A DNA stretch of 51,914 bases from assembly GCA_034434895.1 (NCBI GenBank), contig DAOTYI010000043.1, positions 1-51,914 of the forward strand. Reading direction: 5' to 3'. Both the position numbers and the translations under genes were made by a program. The first letter of the stretch is position 1. Each line of letters begins with the position of its first letter. Below, one piece after another: positions 25,479 through 33,948 of the stretch. The DNA comes from DAOTXL01 sp034434895. GTDB taxonomy: Bacteria > Chloroflexota > Anaerolineae > JAAYZQ01. The notes beneath the pieces are model-generated. The model did no database searches. It was not told the origin of the DNA and was given only the letters and a program-made list of their open reading frames with translations.

Positions 25479-26921
25479 ATGACCGAAGGGGGGGGCATGG
25501 AACCGACGCCTGATGGATTGTCCCTGGCCGTCCGTGATGCGTTGCATCGCTGGTATGCAGGAGAATATGACGCCTCTCCCTGGACCGAGATGTTCCTCGT
25601 CACCCAGCGGTTGGCCGAACAGCCCATCCCCAATCGGGATCTGGCGGTCAAAGAGGTCCTGCTGGAGGCGTTGCGCGCCCTGGACAGGCAGGCAGGCGGG
25701 GATGCAGCCCGGCTCCTCCGCCTCCGTTTCCTGGATGGTCTGACGGCCCAGGAGGTGGCCAACCGTCTGAACCTTACCGAGGATGTGGTGTACAAACGCC
25801 AGCGCGCCGCCCTCCGCGACCTGACCGAAGCCGTCTGGCAGGCTGAGCAGGCGGCCCGCACCGCCAGGGTTGCCCGCCTTGCCGCCCGGCTGGAGTTCCA
25901 GGAGCCTCCCCTGCTCTTTGGCGTGGAGGACAAACTGGCCGAACTGACGGCCCTGCTGACCGCCGCAGGCCCTTCCTGGCTGGTGGCCGTGGTGGGCATG
26001 GGCGGCATCGGTAAAACCTCCCTGGCCGATGCGGCTGTGCGCCGGGTGGCCGGCTCCCCCTCCTTCGCCGACATTGCCTGGGTCAGCGCCCGACAGGAAC
26101 GCTTTACCCTGTGGGGCGGTCTGATGGAAGAGGCTCACAGAGGGCCGGCCCTGACCCTGGAGGGGCTGACGGAGGCCCTGATCGAGCAGTTTGGCTTTCA
26201 TGACCTGGCCCAACTGCCCCTGCCCCGCAAGTTGACCGGCCTGCGCGCCCGGCTCAAAGCCCGGCCCTACCTGATCGTCGTGGACAACCTGGAGACAGCC
26301 GCCGACTATCATGCCCTGGTCCCCGACCTGCGCGACCTGGCCAATCCCAGCCGCTTCCTCTTCACCTGCCGTCACTGTCTGCATGACCATCCCGGCGTTT
26401 ACAACCTGAGCCTGGACGAGCTGTCGGCCGCCGATAGCCTGGCCCTCCTCCGCCACGAGGCCGGCGAGCGCGGTCTGACCGACGTGGCCGCTGCTCCCGA
26501 CGAACTGCTGGAGCAGGTTTACCAGGTGGCCGGCGGCAACCCCCTGGCCCTCAAGCTGCTGGTGGGGCAGATGTATGCCCTCTCCCTGCCCCAGGTGGTA
26601 GAGGACCTGCGCCAGGCGCGAGGCCAGACCGTGGAAGAGCTGTACCGTTTCATCTACTGGCGCTCCTGGCACCTGCTCAGCGATGAGGCCCGACAGGTCC
26701 TGGCCCTCATGCCCCTGGTGGCCGAAAGCGGCGGCGGCCTGGAGCAGATCGCGGCCCTCAGCGGCCTGGCCGCGGAGCCGCTGGCCGCCGCCCTGAGGCA
26801 GCTGGTCACCCTCTGCCTGGTCAACGTCCGGGGCGGTGTGGAGGCGCGCCGCTATAGCATCCACCGCCTGACCGAAACGTTCCTGCTCAACGAGGTGCTC
26901 AAGTGGCAGAATGCGGGATGA
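25479..26921 (+). CDS. STAND NTPase, HTH-NB-ARC half (split gene)
   Basis: 480 residues. Residues about 60-130 include a sigma-region-4/LuxR-like helix-turn-helix (GLTAQEVANRLNLTEDVVYK). The NB-ARC domain follows: P-loop GMGGIGKTS (about 173-181), Walker B LIVVDNLE (about 266), sensor RFLFTCRH and the GLPL-like GGNPLALKLL, then the winged-helix region (HRLTETFLL). Such proteins are ligand-gated regulators whose C-terminal repeats sense a signal. Here the sensor is missing: the frame ends at TGA 26919-26921 inside a heptamer tract, and the TPR half continues in another frame. The C-terminus LLNEVLKWQ is exactly where intact relatives would run on into TPRs. The start may be 25479 or 25497. Confidence 0.85.
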   Translation: MTEGGGMEPTPDGLSLAVRDALHRWYAGEYDASPWTEMFLVTQRLAEQPIPNRDLAVKEVLLEALRALDRQAGGDAARLLRLRFLDGLTAQEVANRLNLTEDVVYKRQRAALRDLTEAVWQAEQAARTARVARLAARLEFQEPPLLFGVEDKLAELTALLTAAGPSWLVAVVGMGGIGKTSLADAAVRRVAGSPSFADIAWVSARQERFTLWGGLMEEAHRGPALTLEGLTEALIEQFGFHDLAQLPLPRKLTGLRARLKARPYLIVVDNLETAADYHALVPDLRDLANPSRFLFTCRHCLHDHPGVYNLSLDELSAADSLALLRHEAGERGLTDVAAAPDELLEQVYQVAGGNPLALKLLVGQMYALSLPQVVEDLRQARGQTVEELYRFIYWRSWHLLSDEARQVLALMPLVAESGGGLEQIAALSGLAAEPLAAALRQLVTLCLVNVRGGVEARRYSIHRLTETFLLNEVLKWQNAG

Positions 26922-26985
26922 GGAATGCGGAATGAGGAATGCGGAATGAGGAATGCGGAGTGCGGAATGCGGAATGCGGAGTGCG
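26909..26985 (+). repeat. Eleven-copy heptanucleotide tract
   Basis: Units are GAATGCG (six copies), GAATGAG/GGATGAG (three) and GAGTGCG (two), 77 bp in all. Seven is not a multiple of three, so each copy change shifts the frame. The three ATGAG units fall in three different frames and close all of them with TGA. Each also overlaps an ATG. The tract sits exactly at the junction between the NB-ARC and TPR halves. Confidence 0.95.
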
Positions 26986-28177
26986 GACTGATTGGCCCCT
27001 CTTTTTCCGCCAGCAGGTAAAGGCCAACGTCCACTTCTGGCTGTCCAGGCTGGCCACCTGTCGCGCCCAGGATGAAACGTTGCTGCGGGAACGATCCAAC
27101 ATCGTAAAGGCGCTGAGCCTGGCCTTGAAGTTGGAGGCAGCGTGGGAACCGGCGCTGGACCTGATGCTGGCCTTTCACCCCTTTGTGAACTGGCAGGGGG
27201 GAGGAGCCGGTTGGGAGTCGCTCCTGGAGGCCGGCCTGACGATCAGCCGGCAGCGGGGAGATGTGGGCCGGGAGGCGGCGTTGCTGGATCGGCTGGGTGA
27301 GTGGAAGCAGAGCCAGGGGGATTGGGCGGCGGCCATCGCTTGCCACGAGGCAGCCGCCCGGCTCAGCGCCCAGATCGGCGATGAGGCCGGCCGCGTCCGT
27401 GCTCTGACCAACGCCGGTCAGGTGTATCACCTGCGGGGACAACACACCCAGGCCCGCATGGCCCTGGAACAGGCGCTGGCCGGCTGCCGGGGCTGTCAGG
27501 ACCTGACCGGGCAAGCGTTCGTGCATAACCACCTGGGCCTGATTGCTCTTGACCAGCAGCAATGGGATCAGGCCCTGTTGCACTTGCAGCGGGCGTATGA
27601 ATTGTGGGCGAAGGCACAGAATCTGGGGGGCATGGCCCAGGCCCAGTACAACCTGGGCAACCTCTATCTGGTGCAGGGTGACCGGCCCCAGGCGGAGCGA
27701 TGCTATCGCGCAGCCATCGCCCTGTATGAGCAGACGAATGCCGGTATTCCGTTAGCCAGGGCCATCATGGCCATGGGCAATCTCTCCTTGCAGCAGGATC
27801 GGCCGGACCAAGCCGAACAGTTCTACCACCAGGCCAGGGAGAGGATGCAGGCAGTCGGCTACACCCTGGGCCTGGCGCAGGTATTCAACAACCTGGGCCT
27901 GGCCTGTGCCCGGCAGCAGCGATGGGCCGTGGCCGAAGACCACTTCCGACGCTCCATCGCCCTGTGGCAGCAGCTTGACCAGCCGGTGGGCCGGGCCAAT
28001 GCCGAGGACAACCTGGCCGAGCTGTACCTGCACCAGCAAAGATGGCAGGAAGCGGCGGAGCTGCTGGCCCAGGCCCAGGAGCGGCTGGCCGGCCTGGAAC
28101 GCACCGGCCGGGTCGCCAGCCTGCTGGCCGACATCGAAAAGCACCGGCAAAGGGCCGAACGGTTCAGAACCGGTTGA
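26939..28177 (+). CDS. TPR-repeat half of the split STAND protein
   Basis: 412 residues. The first ~17 residues come from the heptamer tract; native-looking sequence starts at LFFRQQVKANVHFWLSRL. About seven TPRs follow between residues 110 and 395 (for example AQAQYNLGNLYLVQGDRPQA and AQVFNNLGLACARQQRWAVA). It is most likely the original signal-sensing domain of the upstream NB-ARC protein. Whether it is made alone depends on re-initiation: AGGA-ATG words in the tract could serve. The stop is 6 bp from the convergent MMPL-like gene. It could be a pseudogene fragment, but the 395 native codons show no further lesions. Confidence 0.75.
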   Translation: MRNEECGVRNAECGVRTDWPLFFRQQVKANVHFWLSRLATCRAQDETLLRERSNIVKALSLALKLEAAWEPALDLMLAFHPFVNWQGGGAGWESLLEAGLTISRQRGDVGREAALLDRLGEWKQSQGDWAAAIACHEAAARLSAQIGDEAGRVRALTNAGQVYHLRGQHTQARMALEQALAGCRGCQDLTGQAFVHNHLGLIALDQQQWDQALLHLQRAYELWAKAQNLGGMAQAQYNLGNLYLVQGDRPQAERCYRAAIALYEQTNAGIPLARAIMAMGNLSLQQDRPDQAEQFYHQARERMQAVGYTLGLAQVFNNLGLACARQQRWAVAEDHFRRSIALWQQLDQPVGRANAEDNLAELYLHQQRWQEAAELLAQAQERLAGLERTGRVASLLADIEKHRQRAERFRTG

Positions 28178-28183
28178 CACCCC

Positions 28184-29749
28184 TCATCCTCCCACCCCCT
28201 GTTCCGACCGGGGTCCACGCCATGGCCACCAGTTCCAGCGTCCTAACAGCACGGCGATGGACGAGACGAGGATGACAACCACAAAGGCATCCAACAGCAC
28301 CCCCACGGCGATGGCAAAGGCCAGTTGCACCAGCCCTTGCAACGAAGAGGAGAGCATGGCTGCAAAGGTGGCCGCCATGATGATCCCGGCCGAGGCGATA
28401 ATGCCGCCGGTGTGCTGCACCGCCCGCCTGACGCCGCTCCGCACATCGCTGCCGGCCACCTCTTCCTTGACGCGCCCCATGATAAAGATATTGTAGTCCA
28501 TCCCCACCGCCATCAGCAGCACAAAGATCAAAAAGGGGACAAACCAGGTCAGGCCGCGATCCAGAATCCCCCCGAAGACCAGGCGGGTGATCCCCAAAGT
28601 GGCGCCATAGCTCAGCAGGATGGTGAGCAGCATATAGATTGGGGCGACCAGGCTGCGCAGGAGGAGCACCAGCACCAGCAGGATGCCGGCGAGCACCACC
28701 ATCATGACCCGGACAAAGTCACGGTCCATGACCTGCTGGAGATCAAGGTTGGTCGCGGTGCTGCCACTGACATAGCCGTTGCTGGCCTCTTTTACCCTGT
28801 CCCTCAGCCTGGCGGCGGTGTTCAACGCCTCCGGGCCAAAGGGGTCACTGTCCAGGATCACCTGCAGCCGGGCCGCACTGCCATCGGCTGTGGAATAGGT
28901 GTCCAGCAGCCGATCGAGTTCGTCAGCCCAATGGGTCGTCCCCCCCGCGCCAGAGGCTAATAGACCGGTTTGCCCCTCCAACTCTGCCAGGGCCCTGGGG
29001 ATGAAAAAGTGATCGCCCTGCCCCTCCAGATGATCGCGCAAGGCAAGCAGAGCAGCCTGGAAGCGGTCCAGTTCGGCCAGCAGCGGGGCGGTGATCGCCT
29101 GCGCTTCACTCCCCAGCAGGTTCTGGGAGGGGAGGCAGGTCGCCTGGGGCAGTCTGGCCTCGACCGCCGTTGCCAGTTGCTCCAGGGCTCCGGCCAGTTC
29201 CTCCCCTGCTGCCGAGATGGTGGGCAGCGGATCGGCGATCAGCAGGCCGGAAGAGGCAGGGTCGGCCAGGACTGTGGAAGGGACAAAAGTGGCTTCCGGC
29301 AGTTCACTGTGGACAAACCCGGCGACGAGGGCCAGATCCCCGGCAGCGGCTGCAATCTCGTCCAGGACGGGGGTCAGATCCGGCCCCAGGCTCAGTGCCC
29401 CCATGGGCAGGTCCTCGGGGACAAACAGGGCCTCGGGCAGGGTTTGCGCCGCCACGACCGACAGGTCGGAGAAGGCGTTGCTCAAATCGGCCAGCAGTTC
29501 ACCGATCTGGGCGATCGTCTCCCCCATCCGGGCCAGGTCAATCGTCGTCAGCCGGGCGCTCAGGTTGTTGGCGGCTGTCAGAGCGGCCCCATACTCGTCG
29601 GTGGCGGCCAGCGAAGGGTAGGCCTGGCCCAAAGCGGTGTAATAGTGTTGCACCACTTCGGCCGGCGTGGCAGCCTGGGCGGCCACAACAGGCGCGGTCA
29701 ACAGGGTGACCAGCATGACGATCCCGATCCAGTAGGTTTTTTTGCACAT
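28184..29749 (-). CDS. Half-size MMPL/RND membrane protein
   Basis: 521 residues. A signal-peptide-like first helix (to about residue 26) is followed by a long extracytoplasmic domain (about 30-350) and five helices (about 355-510). The MMPL signature VGMDYNIFIMGRVKEE is in the membrane part. This equals one RND repeat (TM1, porter domain, TM2-6), half the usual two-repeat MMPL. It may work as a homo-oligomer or with an unseen second half; substrates of the family include lipids and drugs. The ATG at 29749 has AGGAGGA. Its promoter is flanked by two TetR-type operators, so induction by a small ligand is likely. No tetR gene is in the window. Confidence 0.8.
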   Translation of the reverse strand: MCKKTYWIGIVMLVTLLTAPVVAAQAATPAEVVQHYYTALGQAYPSLAATDEYGAALTAANNLSARLTTIDLARMGETIAQIGELLADLSNAFSDLSVVAAQTLPEALFVPEDLPMGALSLGPDLTPVLDEIAAAAGDLALVAGFVHSELPEATFVPSTVLADPASSGLLIADPLPTISAAGEELAGALEQLATAVEARLPQATCLPSQNLLGSEAQAITAPLLAELDRFQAALLALRDHLEGQGDHFFIPRALAELEGQTGLLASGAGGTTHWADELDRLLDTYSTADGSAARLQVILDSDPFGPEALNTAARLRDRVKEASNGYVSGSTATNLDLQQVMDRDFVRVMMVVLAGILLVLVLLLRSLVAPIYMLLTILLSYGATLGITRLVFGGILDRGLTWFVPFLIFVLLMAVGMDYNIFIMGRVKEEVAGSDVRSGVRRAVQHTGGIIASAGIIMAATFAAMLSSSLQGLVQLAFAIAVGVLLDAFVVVILVSSIAVLLGRWNWWPWRGPRSEQGVGG

Positions 29750-29814
29750 CGTTTCCTCCTGTTATTGTGTGATTGGTCGTCGGCCAGGTGAAAAGCCCAG
29801 CCGTTACACAGGTA

Positions 29815-29832
29815 ATACCGACCGGTCGGTAT
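29815..29832. promoter_or_regulatory. TetR-type operator O1
   Basis: A perfect 18-bp palindrome, ATACCGACCGGTCGGTAT. It starts 2 bp downstream of the minus-strand -10 box of the MMPL-like gene, over the expected transcription start. Confidence 0.85.
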
Positions 29833-29833
29833 C

Positions 29834-29862
29834 TATTTACCACAAAAGGGCAGATTTGTCAA
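29834..29862 (-). promoter_or_regulatory. Promoter of the MMPL-like gene
   Basis: Minus strand TTGACA (29857-29862), a 17-bp spacer and TAAATA (29834-29839). It is bracketed by O1 and O2, with O2 overlapping the -35 box by two bases, so repressor binding would occlude RNA polymerase. Confidence 0.8.
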
Positions 29863-29878
29863 ACCGACCGGTCGGTAT
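29861..29878. promoter_or_regulatory. TetR-type operator O2
   Basis: AAACCGACCGGTCGGTAT, identical to O1 except at one outer position. The centre-to-centre distance to O1 is 46 bp. It is about 35 bp upstream of the comEC promoter, so crosstalk is possible. Confidence 0.8.
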
Positions 29879-29913
29879 GGTTTTGTGAAAAAGGGTTCCA
29901 GTTCCTTCAGGTC

Positions 29914-29942
29914 TTGACGCAGGCTGACAGCCATAGTATAAT
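29914..29942 (+). promoter_or_regulatory. Promoter of comEC
   Basis: TTGACG (29914-29919), a 17-bp spacer and TATAAT (29937-29942). Transcription should start near 29949, which excludes the ATG at 29946 and favours the ATG at 29979. Confidence 0.8.
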
Positions 29943-29978
29943 GGTATGGCAACCAGGCCAACTCGAAAGGAAAAGCCG

Positions 29979-32384
29979 ATGCCCCCTTTGGTATGGGTCG
30001 CTGTTGCCTGGGCTGCCGGTCTGGTGACGGCCCGCCACTGGCTGGTGCCTGCGGGGATCAGGCCGGCCTCGCTGCTCCTGCTCTGCGCCATCCCTCTGGC
30101 GGCTGTTATTCTGTGGCGTAAGGACCGCTCTGTGCGGCTGTCTGGCTTTTGTGCCCTGGCTTTGCTGCTGGGGGCGCTCCGCTATCAGGTGGCCCTGCCC
30201 GACCTGAGCGATCCCCACTTTGTGGCCCACTACAACGATGCCGGCCAGGTGACGCTGGAGGGGGTGGTGCAGGGCTATCCCGACGTGCGCGACACCTGGG
30301 TCAACCTGAAGCTGCGCAGTGAGTGGCTTGAGGTCGAAGGGCAGCGGCTCCCGGTCTACGGCCTGGTGTTGGTCCGCGCCCCTCGCTTTCCAGAGGTCCA
30401 CTACGGCGACCGGCTGCGGGTGTCGGGTCGGCTGGAGACGCCGCCCGAGTTCCAGGGCTTTTCCTACCGCGACTATCTGGAACGGAAGGGGATCTACTCG
30501 CTGCTCGGCCACCCGCAGGTCGAACGGCTGGCTTCCGGTCAGGGCAATCCTGTCTGGGCGGCAGCCCTGGCCGTGAAGGATCGCGCCCGCCGGGTCATCG
30601 CCCGGCTGGTGCCGGAACCGCAGGCTTCGTTGTTGCAGGGGATTTTGCTGGGCATCGAGGCCGGCATCCCGGACGACCTGTATGACGAGTTCAACGCCAC
30701 CGGCACCAGCCACATCATCGTCATTTCCGGGTCCAATATCACCCTGATCGCGGCCCTGTTGGCCACCAGCTTTGGGCGCATGTTGGGCGGGCGCCGGGCC
30801 TACTGGTTCACCGTGGCCGGCATTGCCCTCTATGTGTTGTTTGTGGGCGCCGATGCAGCCGTGGTCCGTGCCGGGGTGATGGGCGGGCTGTATGTGACCG
30901 CTCGCCATCTGGGGCGCCGGGCCACAGCCTATGTGTCGCTCTGTGCCTCCGCCATCCTGCTGACAGCCATCCAACCCCTGGCCCTGTGGGATGTCGGTTT
31001 TCAGCTCAGCTTCGCCGCCACCCTGGGGCTGATCCTGTTCACCCCGGCCATCGAGCGGCTGTTCGAAAAGGCCCTGGTGCGGCTGGTCTCGCGGGAGAGG
31101 GCCCGGCAGCTCCTCCGCTATCTCAACGACCTGCTCATCGTCACACTGGCCGCTCAGGTTCTGACCATTCCCCTGGTCATCTACCACTTTGGCCGGCTAT
31201 CTCTGGTCGCCCCTCTGACTAACCTGCTGATCCTGCCGGTGCAGCCGCCGATCATGATCTGGGGTGGGGCGGCCACTCTGGTCGGGCTGGTGTCTTTTCT
31301 GCGGCCGGTGGCCCAGGTGATCGCCTGGCTGCCGTGGCTGTGCCTGGCCTACACGACGACCATCGTCCACTGGATGGCAGGCTGGCCTCTGGCTTCCCTC
31401 CAGATCGGCCGGGCCAGCGCGGGCCGGCTGGTGATCTACTATGGGGTCCTCATGGGGGCGGTATGGGCCTTGCGCCAGCGGCAGGGGTATGCCCGCCGTG
31501 CCTGGAGATGGATGATGAGCCGCTGGTCCACCTCCCTCATCGTCGGCGTGCCGCTGGCGGCGGCCATTCTGGCCTGGCTGGCGGTGTTGCAACTGCCCGA
31601 CGGCAGGTTACATGTCGCCTTTCTCGACGTGGGCCAGGGGGACGCGATCCTCATCACCACCCCACAGGGCCGACAGGTATTGGTAGATGGCGGCCCCAGC
31701 CCCACCGCCCTGGCCTCTGCTTTGGGGAAAGAGATGCCCTTTTGGGACCGCTCCATTGACCTGGTGGTGATGACCCACGCCGATGCCGACCACATCGGCG
31801 GTCTGGTGGAGGTGCTGGACCGGTACAGGGTGACCGGCTGGCTGGATAACGGTCGGCCGGATGAGGACCCTCTCTTCCGTGAGTGTCAGGCTCTGCTGAC
31901 CAGGGCCCATGTTGCCCGCCAGGTCGTGTACGCCGGCTACCGGCTGGACCTGGGGCGAGGGTTGGGGCTGGAGGTGCTGCACCCGCCGCCGGGGCTGATG
32001 GTCGGCACCCAGGCCGAGGCGAACAACAATTCGGTGGTGCTGCGGCTGGAATGGGGGCAGGCCCGCTTCCTGCTCACGGGCGATCTCGAAGCGGAGGGGG
32101 AGGAATGGCTGTTGCGCTCAGGTCTGCCCCTGGCCGCCGATGTGCTCAAGGTCGGCCACCACGGCAGTGGCGGCTCCTCCACGGCCGGGTTCCTGGCGGC
32201 GGTGAGGCCCCGCTACGCCGTCATCTCGGTCGGGGCCGACAATCGCTTCGGCCACCCCGACAGGGCCGTGCTTGAGCGCCTGGCCCAACTGGGCGGGGTG
32301 ACCGTGCTGCGCACCGATGAGCAGGGCACCATCGAGTTCATCACCGATGGACGGCGGCTGTGGGTGCGCACCGGCCATCGCTGA
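29979..32384 (+). CDS. comEC: ComEC/Rec2 DNA-uptake channel with metallo-beta-lactamase domain
   Basis: 801 residues. N-terminal helices and a DUF4131-type OB-like outer domain (to about residue 170) are followed by the multi-helix Competence domain (VISGSNITLIAALLATSF and onward, about 230-510). A C-terminal metallo-beta-lactamase-like domain starts near 545 (HVAFLDVGQGDAILIT) with THADADHIGG as the metal motif. In competent bacteria ComEC passes one DNA strand across the inner membrane, and the C-terminal domain is proposed to degrade the other. The start at 29979 is supported by AAAGGAAAA and the promoter position. The 3' end overlaps the convergent O-antigen-ligase-like gene by 44 bp. No other com genes are in the window. 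Confidence 0.93.
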   Translation: MPPLVWVAVAWAAGLVTARHWLVPAGIRPASLLLLCAIPLAAVILWRKDRSVRLSGFCALALLLGALRYQVALPDLSDPHFVAHYNDAGQVTLEGVVQGYPDVRDTWVNLKLRSEWLEVEGQRLPVYGLVLVRAPRFPEVHYGDRLRVSGRLETPPEFQGFSYRDYLERKGIYSLLGHPQVERLASGQGNPVWAAALAVKDRARRVIARLVPEPQASLLQGILLGIEAGIPDDLYDEFNATGTSHIIVISGSNITLIAALLATSFGRMLGGRRAYWFTVAGIALYVLFVGADAAVVRAGVMGGLYVTARHLGRRATAYVSLCASAILLTAIQPLALWDVGFQLSFAATLGLILFTPAIERLFEKALVRLVSRERARQLLRYLNDLLIVTLAAQVLTIPLVIYHFGRLSLVAPLTNLLILPVQPPIMIWGGAATLVGLVSFLRPVAQVIAWLPWLCLAYTTTIVHWMAGWPLASLQIGRASAGRLVIYYGVLMGAVWALRQRQGYARRAWRWMMSRWSTSLIVGVPLAAAILAWLAVLQLPDGRLHVAFLDVGQGDAILITTPQGRQVLVDGGPSPTALASALGKEMPFWDRSIDLVVMTHADADHIGGLVEVLDRYRVTGWLDNGRPDEDPLFRECQALLTRAHVARQVVYAGYRLDLGRGLGLEVLHPPPGLMVGTQAEANNNSVVLRLEWGQARFLLTGDLEAEGEEWLLRSGLPLAADVLKVGHHGSGGSSTAGFLAAVRPRYAVISVGADNRFGHPDRAVLERLAQLGGVTVLRTDEQGTIEFITDGRRLWVRTGHR

Positions 32385-33819
32385 GGCTCGGCTCCGTCCC
32401 CAACCGGACCGCCACCATCGCCAGCCCCAGGTATAGCCAGAAGATTGACACCGAATGGGGAAAGTTCAGGTTGAAAAAATAGTGGTCAAATAGCCCACCC
32501 ACCAGGATGCCGACCACCGAGGCGACCAGGCCCAACAGGATGGCGTCCAGGCCACAATCACGGCTTTCCCGGACCAGGGGCCAGGCGCGCCGCACCTGGA
32601 CGAAGAACAGGGCGAGCAGGAGCAGAAACAGGGCCAGCCCGATCAGGCCCATCTCTTCGGCGATGAGCAGATAGACGTTGGACACGCCGATATACAGGCT
32701 GCTTTCCGGCGTGCCGGCAAAGCCGACCCCAATCCACGGATGCCGGCCGATCAGGATCAGCGCATCCTTGTACTCCCCCAGACGCATCAACGTCGCCAGG
32801 TCCTGAAGCTGAATGCCCTCGATCAGGTGCTGCACGTAGGTCTGGGTCTGGGGCAGGAGCAACAGCAGCATGGCTGCCCCCACCATGGCCGGGAGCAGCT
32901 TGCGGTAGCGCACCAGGGCCAGCACCCCCACGCCCACCGCCAGGCCCAGCATGGAGCCGCGCGAGTAGGTCAGATACAGGCACAAAAGATCGGTCAGGAC
33001 CATCCCGGCCAGCAGGGGCTGGTGCAGAAGTGGCCTGTGAGCAAAGAGTTGGGCCGTGGTCAGGGTGGTGACGAGGATGAGCAGGCTGCCGAGCACGTTG
33101 GGATCGGTCGAGGTGGAGATGGCCCGCTGGGGCAGGTCGGGATTGTCCTCAATGTAGCGCAGGACGCCCGCGCCGGTCGGATATCCCACCCGTCCCAACG
33201 CCGACAACAGGCGGATGCTCAACTCCTCCGGCAGGAAATAGAGGACCACGCCAAGGCAGGCAGCGGCAAATCCGGCCAGGATGAGGACCCGGACCAATTC
33301 CTGAAGCTGTTGCCGGCTGCGTACACAGTTGACGACGACAAAAAAGAGGGCGATGCTCAGCAAGATCTCGACAAAATGGCGCAGGAGATATTGGCTGAGG
33401 GAGGCATGGGCCAGCCCGGCCACGAAGGAAGCACAGGCCAGGAGCAAAAAGATGACCAGGGGCAGACCCAAAGCCGTGCCGATGAATCTCCCTGCCCGGC
33501 CGGTAGCAATCCGCACGATCCAGACGAAATAGAGGGCCAGCAGCGCCAGGTCCAGAAAGGTCGGCGTAAAGCCGATCTTGAACGGCAGCGCACCAAAGGG
33601 CAACAGGCAGATCAGGCCGATGATGGCCATCAGGCTCCATTGCGTGTCGCGCAGCATCAACAGCCCACCGGCGACAGCCACCACCCCGGCGACAGCATAG
33701 AGGGGGGACAGGATGGCCACGTAGGCGCCCACAACCAGGCCGGCGGCCACGCTCAAGGCGATGGTCACAGCCAGCACCAGGCGGCGGTCACCCCCAACGA
33801 CTATCCTCTCGATTCCCAA
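32341..33819 (-). CDS. O-antigen ligase/polymerase-like membrane protein (Wzy_C)
   Basis: Up to 492 residues with about 12 helices and a large loop (about residues 290-400) containing GRHPWIGVGFAGTP, the conserved region of WaaL/Wzy-type proteins. Such enzymes join or polymerise lipid-linked glycans outside the membrane. The longest frame begins with TTG at 33819 without a visible Shine-Dalgarno. A GTG about 14 codons downstream, preceded by GGGGGTGA, is an alternative. Directly upstream is a 21-bp imperfect tandem duplication (TCTCGATTC words) and then selC. The 3' end runs 44 bp into comEC on the other strand. Confidence 0.8.
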   Translation of the reverse strand: MGIERIVVGGDRRLVLAVTIALSVAAGLVVGAYVAILSPLYAVAGVVAVAGGLLMLRDTQWSLMAIIGLICLLPFGALPFKIGFTPTFLDLALLALYFVWIVRIATGRAGRFIGTALGLPLVIFLLLACASFVAGLAHASLSQYLLRHFVEILLSIALFFVVVNCVRSRQQLQELVRVLILAGFAAACLGVVLYFLPEELSIRLLSALGRVGYPTGAGVLRYIEDNPDLPQRAISTSTDPNVLGSLLILVTTLTTAQLFAHRPLLHQPLLAGMVLTDLLCLYLTYSRGSMLGLAVGVGVLALVRYRKLLPAMVGAAMLLLLLPQTQTYVQHLIEGIQLQDLATLMRLGEYKDALILIGRHPWIGVGFAGTPESSLYIGVSNVYLLIAEEMGLIGLALFLLLLALFFVQVRRAWPLVRESRDCGLDAILLGLVASVVGILVGGLFDHYFFNLNFPHSVSIFWLYLGLAMVAVRLGTEPSLSDGRCAPTAAVHR

Positions 33820-33844
33820 TTGGCCGTTCTCGATTCACAACTGA

Positions 33845-33941
33845 CGGGAGTGGATGGGAGTCGAACCCACCAGGGCTGCTTCTGCAGCACCCCCCAGACG
33901 GTTTTGAAGACCGCGGAGCCCACCGGGACTCAACCACCCCC
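33845..33941 (-). tRNA. selC: tRNA-Sec (anticodon TCA)
   Basis: 97 nt. An 8-bp acceptor stem (GGGGGTGG with CCACTCCC, one G-T pair) and discriminator G. A 6-bp D stem with a 4-nt loop (GAGTCC-CGGT-GGGCTC). Anticodon loop CTTCAAA with TCA at 33905-33907. A long variable arm (GGGTGCTGCAGAAGCAGCCC). A T arm containing GGTTCGACTCCC. The long acceptor and D stem and the TCA anticodon are diagnostic of selenocysteine tRNA. CCA is not encoded. It lies 7 bp after the hydrolase gene on the same strand and may be processed from its transcript. Confidence 0.95.
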
Positions 33942-33948
33942 ACACATT

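Noticed and set aside
26915..26940. Programmed ribosomal frameshift joining the STAND halves
   Set aside because: No slippery heptamer of the X-XXY-YYZ type or stimulatory structure is visible. TGA codons close all frames within the tract, so one shift would not suffice.
26909..26985. CRISPR array
   Set aside because: The repeats are 7 bp and contiguous with no spacers, and no cas gene is nearby. It is a tandem repeat.
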